From contig JAMPFJ010000026.1 in NCBI GenBank assembly GCA_023664535.1, positions 1 to 37,347 on the forward strand: DNA of 37,347 bases, written 5' to 3'. The translations under genes were made by a program, and so were the position numbers. Shown here piece by piece: positions 14,771-23,655 of this stretch. Position 1 is the stretch's first letter. Every line of letters begins with the position of its first letter. The notes below the pieces were generated by a model. That model was not told the origin of the DNA. It saw only the letters and a list, made by a program, of their open reading frames with translations, and searched no databases. This stretch comes from Bacteroidales bacterium. Lineage in GTDB: Bacteria; Bacillota; Clostridia; Lachnospirales; Lachnospiraceae.

Positions 14771-15097
14771 TGGCTATGGTTTACATTAACAGGACTTCTC
14801 TTTTGAAAACAGAAGCAGCTACATCATCTACAAACAGCACGGGCAAGTGCGGAAAATTAGGTGTAGCGAAATGTGAAAAAAGAGGATATAAGAAAGATTA
14901 GGGCATTTTAGCAGATTATATCAATCTGTCCGATTTCGTCCCGACGATGAAGTTACTCGGCAAAGAAAACCAGTAAAATCAAGGGTTGTAAGGGGTTCTT
15001 TCAAAAAAAGACAACATTTTTGACACCAATAATACATGATAATGAGTAATAATAAGGTGTTGTCATTTATCCCTAAATTAAAGAAATTTGCTTACTT
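14771..15097. other. Non-coding stretch with att-like copy 2
   Basis: No intact gene is seen. A broken plus-strand reading frame around 14795-14900 may be a coding remnant but is not recognisable. The att-like copy 2 lies at 14939-14987. Confidence 0.5.
14939..14987 (+). repeat. att-like repeat, copy 2
   Basis: TCCCGACGATGAAGT (14939-14953), a 15-base diverged spacer, then ACCAGTAAAATCAAGGGTT (14969-14987). Both blocks are identical to copy 1 at 9521-9569, in the same orientation and with the same internal spacing. Confidence 0.65.
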
Positions 15098-15137
15098 AGG
15101 ACACTTTTTAAGAGAAATTTTGAAAAGTGTCCTTTTT
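15098..15137 (+). terminator. Rho-independent terminator
   Basis: AGGACACTTTT (15098-15108) pairs perfectly with AAAAGTGTCCT (15123-15133) and a T run follows. It is symmetric enough to act in both directions. Confidence 0.75.
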
Positions 15138-15157
15138 GTGTCACAGACAAAAATACC

Positions 15158-15176
15158 CCCCCTGCTATGCAGGGGG
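15158..15176 (+). repeat. Left-end hairpin of the IS200-like element
   Basis: CCCCCTGC (15158-15165) pairs perfectly with GCAGGGGG (15169-15176) across a TAT loop, about 90 bases before the transposase start. This fits the subterminal palindrome recognised by TnpA. Confidence 0.6.
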
Positions 15177-15263
15177 AGGGCAAATCTTTAGATAAAAGAA
15201 CTCCTGTGTTAGTATAAAAGTAGGTCTGCAAACCACAAAAATACAACACAGGAGGTGCCCAAG

Positions 15264-15740
15264 ATGGACACAACAAATAGTTTAGCCCATACAAAATGGG
15301 AATGCAAGTATCATATAGTTTTTGCACCAAAGTATAGAAGACAAGTAATATATAAAGACATCAAGGCAGATGTAGGACAAATACTAGGGTCATTATGTCG
15401 CAGAAAAGGAATAGAAATCATAGAAGCAGAATGTTGTCCAGATCATATCCATATGTTAGTGAGGATACCGCCCAAATACTCAGTTTCAGAAATCGTAGGA
15501 TAGTTGAAGGGAAAAAGTTCACTAATGATATTTGAGAAGCATGCGAATCTGAAATATAAATATGGAAACAGGCATTTTTGGTGCAGAGGGTATTATGTAG
15601 ATACAGTGGGAAAGAACACAGCTGCGCTCAAAACGTATATTCAAAATCAACTGAAAGAAGATTTAGAATACGACCAAATGTCACTAGTAGAGTATATCGA
15701 CCCGTTTACGGGTGAGGCGGTGAAGAAACACAAGAAGTAA
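15264..15740 (+). pseudogene. tnpA: IS200/IS605-family TnpA (Y1 transposase) with in-frame stop
   Basis: The combined 158-codon frame has the Y1 HUH layout: KYHIVFAPKYRRQVIY at the N-terminus, CCPDHIHMLVRIPP with the HxH metal site, GRGY-like FWCRGYYVDT, and LKTYIQNQL with the catalytic Tyr. A TAG at 15501-15503 interrupts it within EIVG*LKGKSS, where functional homologues have a residue between G and the LKGKSS block. Frame is unchanged across the stop, so this is a point nonsense mutation, and readthrough would restore the whole protein. AGGAGGTG precedes the ATG at 15264. No TnpB follows. Confidence 0.85.
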
Positions 15741-15941
15741 GCCACTTGGAGTGGCAGTAGGGAGTCAAAGCAAACCAGCAAGCCCCTTATGGGGCTGCGC
15801 CGGAATAAGGAAGCACTGAAAAAGCCCCTTATAGGGGCAGCTGAGAATGTGGTGCAGTCGGCAGACCATCAGTGCGCCTTCCGGGCGCAAGCAGGTAATA
15901 GCTCCTTATAGGGGCAGAGCAGGCTACCGGCTAAGCGGTAG
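15741..15941 (+). repeat. Chain of six hairpins downstream of tnpA
   Basis: Perfect or near-perfect stems: GCCACT/AGTGGC (15741-15755), AGCCCC/GGGGCT (15781-15796), GCCCCT/AGGGGC (15824-15838), TGCGCC/GGCGCA (15873-15889), GCTCCT/AGGGGC with one wobble (15901-15915), CTACCG/CGGTAG (15924-15941). Three of them share a CCCCTTAT-GGGG-like core. One is probably the right-end hairpin of the IS200-like element; the rest are unexplained. Confidence 0.55.
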
Positions 15942-16222
15942 TCCTGATTAAAATAATTATTAGAGTGCAATATGCTTGTGAACAGTGGATAAGAAAACGA
16001 TTTAAGTTTGTTGTTGATTATTAAAACTATAAAAAAGTTGTAACCGGTCTAATAATGTAGTATTGTGGTAATAAGATTAGACAGCTTGATACATGAAATC
16101 CCTAATTCTCTTTGGATAAAGGTTGATAGGAATCATTAAAGAGGATTGACTAATACTAAAAAAGTTGAATATGGATGAGAAAAATAATAACTATGTAAAT
16201 GCAATCTATTGGGAGGGAACAC
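15942..16222. other. AT-rich leader region upstream of the MFS gene
   Basis: No gene is seen. It contains the promoter candidate at 16038-16066 and a weak potential stem between CTCTTT (about 16112) and AAAGAG (about 16138). Confidence 0.5.
16038..16066 (+). promoter_or_regulatory. Probable promoter of the MFS gene
   Basis: TTGTAA (16038-16043) and TATTGT (16061-16066) are 17 bases apart, giving a leader of about 150 bases. Confidence 0.45.
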
Positions 16223-17512
16223 ATGAGTAATAATAAATTTGGAAATTTCATTTTTTTTTGGATTAGTCAGTCCATTTCGCAGCTGGGGAGCGCTATGACG
16301 AGTTTTGCGCTTATTATTTGGGCATATAAGCAGACGAATTCAGCAATGGTAGTTTCTTTAATGAGCTTTTGCTCCTATCTGCCGTATATATTGGTGAGTA
16401 TTTTTGCAGGTTCCTTTATTGACCGGCATAAAAAGAAAAATGTTATGCTGGCAGCCGATTTGGTGGCGGTATTATGCAGTTTATTTATATTTATCAATTG
16501 TTTAAATGATACACTTGCCGTTTGGAATGTCTATTTTGTCAATTTAATTATTGGCACGATGAATTCATTTCAATCCCCAGCCGAACAGGTAGCTCTTGGA
16601 ATTATGGTAGAAGAAAAGGATTACAAAAGAGCCAGCGGAATGAATTCGTTTTCAGCAAATTTATCCAGTGTTTTTGCACCGATGCTGGCAGCATTTTTTC
16701 ATTCTTTTTTTGGCTTGAAAGGAGTATTGATAATTGATTTTGCAACATTCATTTTAGCGTTTGTTATTCTGTGTTTCTTTATACAGATTCCGGAGGAAAT
16801 CAAGAAAGATACTCAGGAGCAGAAAAGTATTTTTGATGGATGCAAAGAAGGATTCCGATATCTGATGGAGCATAAGGGAATTTGGTATATCATTTTAAGT
16901 ATGGCATGTATGAATTTCTTTTCCAGACTGACCTATGAAAATATCCTGTCTCCAATGATTCTGGCAAGAAGTGGAGGCAATGACAACGTTTTAGGTATTG
17001 TTACAGGAATTATGGGATTTGGAGGTGTGCTTGGAGGACTGATAATCTCATTTAAGGAAATATCCAAAGATAATGTTAAGTTGATTTATTTGTCAGCCGC
17101 ATTGTCATTCCTGTTCGGTGATATGCTGATGGGATTGGGGCAGAATGTAATTGTATGGAGTGTTGCTGCGGTTGCCGCCAGCCTGCCGATACCGTTTATC
17201 AACGCAGGGCAGAATTGCATCATGTATAAGAATATTCCCACAGAGGTTCAGGGGCGAATTTTTGCAGTAAGGAATGCAATTCAATTTTCAACCATCCCGA
17301 TAGCCATTATCTTAGGCGGCGTATTGGCGGATCATGTATTTGAGCCATTTGTACAAAGTGAAAATATGTTTGCCGGATTACTGAGAATGTTAGTGGGCGA
17401 AGGAAGCGGAAGCGGTATGGCAGTTATGTTCTTATGTACCGGTGTTCTTGGATTTATAACCAGTATATGCTGGTACCGGAATCGGCAGATTCGGGAGACG
17501 GATAAGGCGTAA
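16223..17512 (+). CDS. MFS efflux transporter, MefA/MFS_3-like
   Basis: The 429-residue, roughly 12-helix protein has family landmarks: FWISQSISQLGSAMTSFALIIWAY in helix 1, the loop 2-3 signature FAGSFIDRHKKKNVMLAADL (about 65-84), FINCLNDTLAVWNVYFVN, FQSPAEQVALGIMV, and in the second half MGFGGVLGGLIISF and VQGRIFAVRNAIQFSTIPIA. These match the proton-driven macrolide/drug exporter group containing MefA; the substrate cannot be assigned. ATG 16223 has GGGAGG upstream; an in-frame ATG at 16199 lacks one. It is preceded by a long leader and followed by non-coding DNA, so it seems monocistronic. Confidence 0.85.
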   Translation: MSNNKFGNFIFFWISQSISQLGSAMTSFALIIWAYKQTNSAMVVSLMSFCSYLPYILVSIFAGSFIDRHKKKNVMLAADLVAVLCSLFIFINCLNDTLAVWNVYFVNLIIGTMNSFQSPAEQVALGIMVEEKDYKRASGMNSFSANLSSVFAPMLAAFFHSFFGLKGVLIIDFATFILAFVILCFFIQIPEEIKKDTQEQKSIFDGCKEGFRYLMEHKGIWYIILSMACMNFFSRLTYENILSPMILARSGGNDNVLGIVTGIMGFGGVLGGLIISFKEISKDNVKLIYLSAALSFLFGDMLMGLGQNVIVWSVAAVAASLPIPFINAGQNCIMYKNIPTEVQGRIFAVRNAIQFSTIPIAIILGGVLADHVFEPFVQSENMFAGLLRMLVGEGSGSGMAVMFLCTGVLGFITSICWYRNRQIRETDKA

Positions 17513-17872
17513 GAAAATGAGATTGAATTTACTTTATACATTAGTGGGGCAGGCGATAAAAGACTGCTCTGGCAATGTATATGGGAAAGAACAGAGAACC
17601 AGTATACTACAGTTCCAAGTATAGATGGAATTTCAGAAGTGGTACAGTGCGCTATGGATATCGCCGAGATTAAGGTCGAACAGTTTTCTTTTTATAGTTT
17701 TATGGTACGGCATGCATTTTGGCGATTATAGAGACTATGCAGACAGCATCAAGGAAAGTATTTAAGAGAGCATTCTGTTGGAACAAGAGGTCTTGGTATT
17801 TTGGAAAAAATAGCGTATAATGACCTGTAGTGCATTAGTTAAAGAAAAAAGGATGCGGATAAGGGGAAGGAA
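17513..17872. other. Non-coding stretch with possible coding remnant
   Basis: About 360 bases lack a start-to-stop gene. A plus-strand frame near 17608-17730 reads like protein (VPSIDGISEVVQCAMDIAEI) but has no start or ribosome site and a stop follows soon, suggesting a decayed gene of unknown family. Confidence 0.4.
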
Positions 17873-17875
17873 AGC

Positions 17876-18355
17876 ATGGAATATACGGTAAAAAAGAGCA
17901 AGAGAAATCGGACGGCGATGCGGATAACAGCGGCTTTATTTTTGCTGGTTGCGGTTATCCGGTTTATTGTGGTTGTGGCGGGCAGGGAGCATAAGAATAT
18001 GGTATTGACCATTGTTTTATGTGCAGGAGGGCTGACCTATGGTATTTATCTGCTGCGGCAGACGCTGAAGGTGCAGGCATATGATATCACCTATTTGTTT
18101 GGCGACAAGACCCTTACCCTTAAATTCCACCGTGGGGAAAAGAAAGTCAGTTATGGTGAAATTACGGATTTGGGGTATGTTATACCCAATGAAAATATGG
18201 ACTACAGTATTATTCAGATGTATATCGGCAAAGAACAATATATCCTGCCCTTTATGGGAAAAAGTGAAGTGGGAAAAGCGCTTTACGGTATGTTGAAATT
18301 AAAAAAAGAAGAAGCAGAAGCGGAGTTAAAAGCGAATGAAAGAAAAAATAGTTGA
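17876..18355 (+). CDS. Small membrane protein of unknown function
   Basis: The 159-residue product has a basic N-terminus, two membrane helices (about 17-35, ITAALFLLVAVIRFIVVVA, and about 42-60, MVLTIVLCAGGLTYGIYLL) and a cytoplasmic C-terminal domain rich in beta strands (KTLTLKFHRGEKKVSYGEI, SIIQMYIGKEQYILPF), with a charged KKEEAEAELKANERK tail. The domain resembles PH-like/YcxB-type membrane-associated domains but I cannot assign a family. Its 3' end overlaps birA by 20 bases, implying co-translation. GGGGAAGGAAAG precedes the start. Confidence 0.6.
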   Translation: MEYTVKKSKRNRTAMRITAALFLLVAVIRFIVVVAGREHKNMVLTIVLCAGGLTYGIYLLRQTLKVQAYDITYLFGDKTLTLKFHRGEKKVSYGEITDLGYVIPNENMDYSIIQMYIGKEQYILPFMGKSEVGKALYGMLKLKKEEAEAELKANERKNS

Positions 18356-19313
18356 AATATTAAAGGCAAAATCCGATTATGTATCGGGACAGGAAATCTG
18401 TAATATGCTGGGGGTATCCAGAACCGCAGTGTGGAAAAATATCAATGCCCTGAAGGCAGAAGGGTACCGAATTGATTCGGTAAACAACAAGGGATACAAA
18501 CTGCTTGGAGAGCCGGATATCATCAATGAGATGCGGGTCAGGGAGCATCTGCATACGAAGTGGCTGGCAGGAATGATATTATATGAAGAGGAAATGGATT
18601 CTACGAATATTCAGGCAAAACGGCTGGGAGAAAGTAATGCGCCAAACGGAGCGCTGATTGTTACAGAACGGCAGACAGCAGGGCGGGGAAGAAGAGGGAA
18701 AACATGGGTTTCACCGCAGGGCAACTGTTATTTTTCTATTTTGTTAAGACCGGAAATAATGATGGACCGTGCGTCAATGATTACCCTGGTGTCGGCTCTG
18801 GCTCTGGCGAAAGCGATTAAACAGACGACAAACCTGGATACCATGATAAAATGGCCAAATGATGTTATTGCGAACGGGAAAAAGCTTTGCGGCATACTGA
18901 CGGAAAGCAGTACGGATTTGGAGTATATCAATTATGCCGTGGTAGGAATCGGTATTAACACAAATCAGATTGATTTTCCCGAGGAGATAAGGGAAACGGC
19001 ATCGTCTATCCGGCTGGAAACCGGGGAAAGGGTTGACCGGGCGAAGCTTTTAGGTGTCTTTTTAAATATATTTGAGCAATATTATGAAAAGTTTTTGGAA
19101 ACGGAGGACTTATCAACGCTTTCGGCGGAATATAACCGGCTGCTGGTGAATTGCGGCAGAGAGGTAAAAATTATTGAAAAGGAACAGGAGAGGATACTTA
19201 AAGCAGTCGGCATTGATGACAATGGAAGGCTGATTGTAGAGGACGGACATGGACAGCAGGAGGCGATTATATCGGGAGAAGTGTCAGTAAGAGGGTTGTA
19301 TGGCTATGTGTGA
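18336..19313 (+). CDS. birA: Biotin operon repressor / biotin--[acetyl-CoA-carboxylase] ligase
   Basis: The 325-residue protein has an N-terminal winged HTH (YVSGQEICNMLGVSRTAVWKNINALKAEGYRIDSV), the ligase core with biotin/ATP loop GRGRRGKTWVSPQGNCYFS (about 117-135), IKWPNDVIANGKKLCGILTES and VVGIGINTN, and a C-terminal SH3-like cap ending ISGEVSVRGLYGYV. It forms biotinyl-AMP and transfers biotin to carboxylases; with the HTH it can also repress biotin genes. The full group II BirA length and all motifs are present. It overlaps the preceding membrane protein gene by 20 bases. Confidence 0.95.
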   Translation: MKEKIVEILKAKSDYVSGQEICNMLGVSRTAVWKNINALKAEGYRIDSVNNKGYKLLGEPDIINEMRVREHLHTKWLAGMILYEEEMDSTNIQAKRLGESNAPNGALIVTERQTAGRGRRGKTWVSPQGNCYFSILLRPEIMMDRASMITLVSALALAKAIKQTTNLDTMIKWPNDVIANGKKLCGILTESSTDLEYINYAVVGIGINTNQIDFPEEIRETASSIRLETGERVDRAKLLGVFLNIFEQYYEKFLETEDLSTLSAEYNRLLVNCGREVKIIEKEQERILKAVGIDDNGRLIVEDGHGQQEAIISGEVSVRGLYGYV

Positions 19314-19570
19314 AAAAGGTGCAGCGTTTAATGGCATTGCCGAGGTGATAACATGGACTGTATGATTAGAAGAGCGGGTTATATGGATAATTTTATAAAA
19401 TCAGAGGATATATAACTTTAATATTATGATAAAAATGTGATTCATAACACAAAGAGGTTTATTAAATTAAGTCGAAATGAATTTATTCTTAATATAATAA
19501 AGCCATAACTTAATATTATTAAGAAAACAGAGGAAATTATTTAATAAAATTTATTTGGGTAAGCAGTATC

Positions 19571-19599
19571 TTGCATAAATTAGGCGCGTTTTGTATAAT
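19571..19599 (+). promoter_or_regulatory. gdhA promoter
   Basis: TTGCAT (19571-19576) and TATAAT (19594-19599) are 17 bases apart. Transcription would begin near 19606, giving a leader of about 160 bases. Confidence 0.75.
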
Positions 19600-19625
19600 G
19601 TTTAGCAGACAAAGGCGTCATATTA

Positions 19626-19656
19626 AAGAATACACGTCTTTTTGTGTGTTCTTTTT
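19626..19656 (+). terminator. Leader terminator/attenuator of gdhA
   Basis: AAGAATACAC (19626-19635) pairs with GTGTGTTCTT (19644-19653), one G-T wobble, followed by T-rich sequence. It sits only about 20 bases after the predicted start of transcription and 110 before gdhA, as expected for attenuation. A second possible stem, TTTAGA with TCTAA beside the AGGAGG site, could mask the ribosome site. Confidence 0.5.
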
Positions 19657-19716
19657 CTACTTTATTATATTAAGTTGTATGCTCTGCATGTGCAGAAGAA
19701 AGGCTTTTTGATTTAG

Positions 19717-21102
<1,386 letters not shown>

Positions 21103-21132
21103 TTATCGGTTTCTAAAAAGGATAATGTTGGG

Positions 21133-21166
21133 AAGTCCCGGAAATGCTGAATTTCCGGGACTTTTT
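21133..21166 (+). terminator. gdhA terminator
   Basis: AAGTCCCGGAAAT (21133-21145) pairs perfectly with ATTTCCGGGACTT (21151-21163), followed by T. Confidence 0.92.
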
Positions 21167-21207
21167 GTCGGTGAGGGTAATCGGGATTTGCTGTATTTTA
21201 TTTATTT

Positions 21208-21238
21208 TGGGAACCATTTATCGGTTTGCTCTCTCTAA
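21208..21238 (+). promoter_or_regulatory. ECF-type promoter candidate
   Basis: TGGGAACC (21208-21215) followed after 17 bases by CTCTAA (21233-21238) resembles ECF -35/-10 elements, 31 bases before the sigma gene start. Autoregulation is inferred. Confidence 0.5.
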
Positions 21239-21268
21239 CAGATAAAAGATGAAAAAGGAGAGGGAAAT

Positions 21269-21781
21269 ATGCTAAGTAAGGAAGCATTTGCCCAACTGGT
21301 AATTGATTCTACGGACAGTCTGTACCGGGTCAGCAAATCTATTCTGAAGAACGATTCGGACTGTGAAGATGCAGTGAGTGAAGCAATCACGATTGCTTTT
21401 CAGAAGCTGGATTCGTTAAGGCAGGAAGAGTATGCAAAGACATGGCTGACAAGGATATTGATTAACGAATGCTTTCGCATTTGCAGGCAGAGAAAGAAGA
21501 TGATGCTGTTTTTTGACCATGGAGAAAGGGAGACAGAGCAGCTTATGCATTCAGCAAGCCAATATGATACGCATGCCGAGGATTATTTCGATTTGTGGCA
21601 GGCGATAGGGAATTTAAAGGAGAGTCAAAGACTTGCGGTTATCCTGTATTATGTTGAGGGTTATTCGGTAAAAGAAATTGCGGGAATGATTGGGGTAAGC
21701 CAGGGGACGGTGAAAAGCCGCCTGAGTAGAGGAAGAAGCCGATTAAAACAGCTTTTAAAGGAGGGAAAATGCCATGCATAA
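21269..21781 (+). CDS. ECF (sigma-70 family) RNA polymerase sigma factor
   Basis: The 170-residue product has region 2 (FAQLVIDSTDSLYRVSKSILKNDSDCEDAVSEAITIAFQKL, YAKTWLTRILINECFRI) and region 4 (YFDLWQAIGNLKESQRLAVILYYVEGYSVKEIAGMIGVSQGTVKSRLSRGRSRLKQLL). Length is normal, unlike the longer homologue at 12726. AAAAGGAGAGG precedes the ATG. The stop overlaps the DUF4179 gene start by 8 bases, and an ECF-like promoter lies upstream, fitting a self-activating sigma/anti-sigma operon. The stimulus is unknown; envelope stress is the usual one for this group. Confidence 0.93.
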   Translation: MLSKEAFAQLVIDSTDSLYRVSKSILKNDSDCEDAVSEAITIAFQKLDSLRQEEYAKTWLTRILINECFRICRQRKKMMLFFDHGERETEQLMHSASQYDTHAEDYFDLWQAIGNLKESQRLAVILYYVEGYSVKEIAGMIGVSQGTVKSRLSRGRSRLKQLLKEGKCHA

Positions 21782-22862
21782 AGAAAGCAGAATGATGTCA
21801 CAGGAAGGGTTAAATATGGATAGACGTTCTTATTCTTTTCCTTCTGCACCGGAATCCTTCAGACAGACTGTCCGGCAGACGGTTATGGAAAATATGCAGG
21901 AGACGGCGGAAAATAATCAATTTCATGTGGGGCGGGCTACTGCGGGATATGCTACAGCGGGAAAGAAAAAATATCTGACCGGATTTTCTAAAGCTGCCGT
22001 AGTGGCGGCATGCATGCTTATTCTTGGCGGTTCCGTTGCATTTGCCGTCAATTTTTCCGGAATCAACCGTTATTTGCACAGATGGTGGGGAAAAGGAATA
22101 CCGGAGGAAAATATCATTACCGGTTTGGATTCTGAAAAAGATACGCTGTTGGAAATTGACGAGGTGTATATAGACGGAACCTATCTGGCTTTTACGGCAC
22201 ATTTACCGGAGGGGGCTGTTTGGATACCGGAGGGAGCAGGCGACCATGCATATGTCAACGGAAGAAACTGCTATATGGCACAATTTGAAAGGGATACGGA
22301 AAAACCCGGAAGTTATTTTGGTCTGATTGACCTCACCTTTGAAATGTCAGGAGAAGGAGATGACTATATCAATAAAGAGGTCACAGGAGAGGAAGTTACA
22401 GTAAAATTATCCTTGTTTACAGAGGGAACGGATGAGAGGAAAGACTTTACGTTCCGGGCGTCGATTGGTGATGCGTTGGAAAATACTGCCGCTGTACCGG
22501 AGCAGATGATTGAGGTAGAGGAGGGGATTACCGCATGGGTGAAAAATTCCACGGTGGCGCCCTCTGTCATTAAACTGCATATTGATTTTGCCGCTGAAAA
22601 TGAGGACGCCGAGGCGAGGCTGGATAAATATATATACGATTTTTATTATGTGGAGGATGCAAACGGCATTCGATATGAGGACTTTTACAGTATGTTGCAG
22701 GGGGGCCGCGAATGGTATGCGGAAATCACCAACTTTGATATGGATTCGGATTACATCAAGTTTATTCCGTATACCGTGGAGTATGACGCCGCAGCGGATA
22801 AGTGGTTATATGAGACGGCAAAAACGGATGAGGAGCATGCATTTATCGTAAAGCTGAAATAA
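21774..22862 (+). CDS. DUF4179-type anti-sigma/ECF-associated membrane protein
   Basis: The 362-residue product has a cytoplasmic N-terminus of about 70 residues containing FRQTVRQTVMENM, the sigma-binding-like region; one membrane helix (about 73-92, AAVVAACMLILGGSVAFAV); then an extracytoplasmic domain starting NFSGINRYLHRWWGKG, typical of DUF4179, with beta-rich repeats to the end. It overlaps the sigma gene by 8 bases and GGAGGG precedes the ATG. It shares layout but little motif-level similarity with the homologue at 13252, so they are separate pairs rather than a recent duplication. Confidence 0.85.
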   Translation: MHKESRMMSQEGLNMDRRSYSFPSAPESFRQTVRQTVMENMQETAENNQFHVGRATAGYATAGKKKYLTGFSKAAVVAACMLILGGSVAFAVNFSGINRYLHRWWGKGIPEENIITGLDSEKDTLLEIDEVYIDGTYLAFTAHLPEGAVWIPEGAGDHAYVNGRNCYMAQFERDTEKPGSYFGLIDLTFEMSGEGDDYINKEVTGEEVTVKLSLFTEGTDERKDFTFRASIGDALENTAAVPEQMIEVEEGITAWVKNSTVAPSVIKLHIDFAAENEDAEARLDKYIYDFYYVEDANGIRYEDFYSMLQGGREWYAEITNFDMDSDYIKFIPYTVEYDAAADKWLYETAKTDEEHAFIVKLK

Positions 22863-22882
22863 CAGCCGGAAGCAGGGTAAGA

Positions 22883-22909
22883 ATTTCTTAAGAAATCTTT
22901 CAGAAAATA
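22883..22909 (+). promoter_or_regulatory. Probable response-regulator site upstream of the VanZ-like gene
   Basis: ATTTCTTAAGAAAT (22883-22896) is a perfect palindrome; TTAAGAAATCTT (22888-22899) is identical to 12 bases at 31192-31203 ahead of the BceAB-type operon. TTAAGA and TTTCAG are 10 bases apart, like OmpR-type tandem half-sites. Confidence 0.45.
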
Positions 22910-22991
22910 GTAAAACATAGAAGGCTGTTATTTGTTATCATAATTAGTGTGGTTTGTACTGGATAATTTTGATAGCAAAGGGAGGCTTACT

Positions 22992-23636
22992 ATGGAAGAG
23001 TTGATATTAGCAGAGCTGCTGATGACTGGATATGAATTTTTAACGGTGTTTGTTCCGGCAGCGGCAGTCCTCAGAGTATTTTGTCTGCGGGATAAGAAAG
23101 AAAAGAAGGAGAACACCAGAGGGCATATCATATGGATGCTGGTTTTTGCAGTCTATCTGTTTGGCGTTTTTCATGTTACGGGTGCCGGTACGATATTTCA
23201 TATCAAACAATATGGGCTGGCCTACAGTACGCAAAGCGTAAATCTGATTCCGTTTTCCGATACCAACATTGATTTAGTGGGATATGGCTTAAATGTGGTG
23301 CTGTTTGTTCCCCTCGGATTTTTGCTGCCGTTAATCTGGTCAGATTTAAACAAAATGAAATATGCCTGTATTGCTGGAAGCGCATTGTCCCTGCTGGTGG
23401 AAATCAGCCAGCTTTTGAATATCCGGGCGACCGATATTGATGATTTGATTTTAAACACGCTGGGAACTGTGCTTGGTTTTTTCCTGTTTCGGTTATTTTT
23501 CCATATAACAAAGCGGGAAATAAGGACGAAAGCACGGGGTAAATGGGAGGCGGTTATCTATATATCCACCGTGTTTGTCTGCCGGTTTCTCCTGTATAAT
23601 GAATTTGGCATGGCAAAGCTGCTGTATGGATTTTAA
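22992..23636 (+). CDS. VanZ-like membrane protein
   Basis: The 214-residue product has about five membrane helices and the VanZ-family signature: VNLIPFSDTN, then GLNVVLFVPLGFLLPLIW, SLLVEISQLLNIRATDIDDLILNTLGTVLGFFLF with the conserved acidic RATDIDD loop. VanZ proteins are linked to teicoplanin and other lipoglycopeptide tolerance; the biochemical role is unclear. ATG 22992 follows GGGAGG; an upstream in-frame TTG/ATG at 22947 lacks a site. A putative response-regulator box lies about 100 bases upstream, which fits the envelope-stress genes farther downstream. It is convergent with the next gene. Confidence 0.88.
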   Translation: MEELILAELLMTGYEFLTVFVPAAAVLRVFCLRDKKEKKENTRGHIIWMLVFAVYLFGVFHVTGAGTIFHIKQYGLAYSTQSVNLIPFSDTNIDLVGYGLNVVLFVPLGFLLPLIWSDLNKMKYACIAGSALSLLVEISQLLNIRATDIDDLILNTLGTVLGFFLFRLFFHITKREIRTKARGKWEAVIYISTVFVCRFLLYNEFGMAKLLYGF

Positions 23637-23655
23637 GCTGTATGGATATGCGGTT

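Larger units (their letters stand above)
15156..15941 (+). mobile_element. IS200-like insertion sequence (approximate limits)
   Basis: The unit comprises a GC-rich left hairpin (15158-15176), an HUH Y1 transposase gene with an internal stop, and a chain of hairpins downstream. IS200/IS605 elements end in subterminal hairpins rather than inverted repeats. The left end is placed near the hairpin; the right end is not resolved. Confidence 0.6.

Noticed and set aside
15741..15941. CRISPR array
   Set aside because: The hairpins differ in sequence and spacing, and there are no direct repeats with regular spacers or cas genes.
16522..16737. Second frame inside the MFS gene
   Set aside because: It is a shadow of the transporter with no motif or ribosome site.
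19353..19415. 20-codon frame with a GAGGTG site between birA and gdhA
   Set aside because: Too short, lies upstream of the mapped-looking promoter, and has no recognisable sequence.
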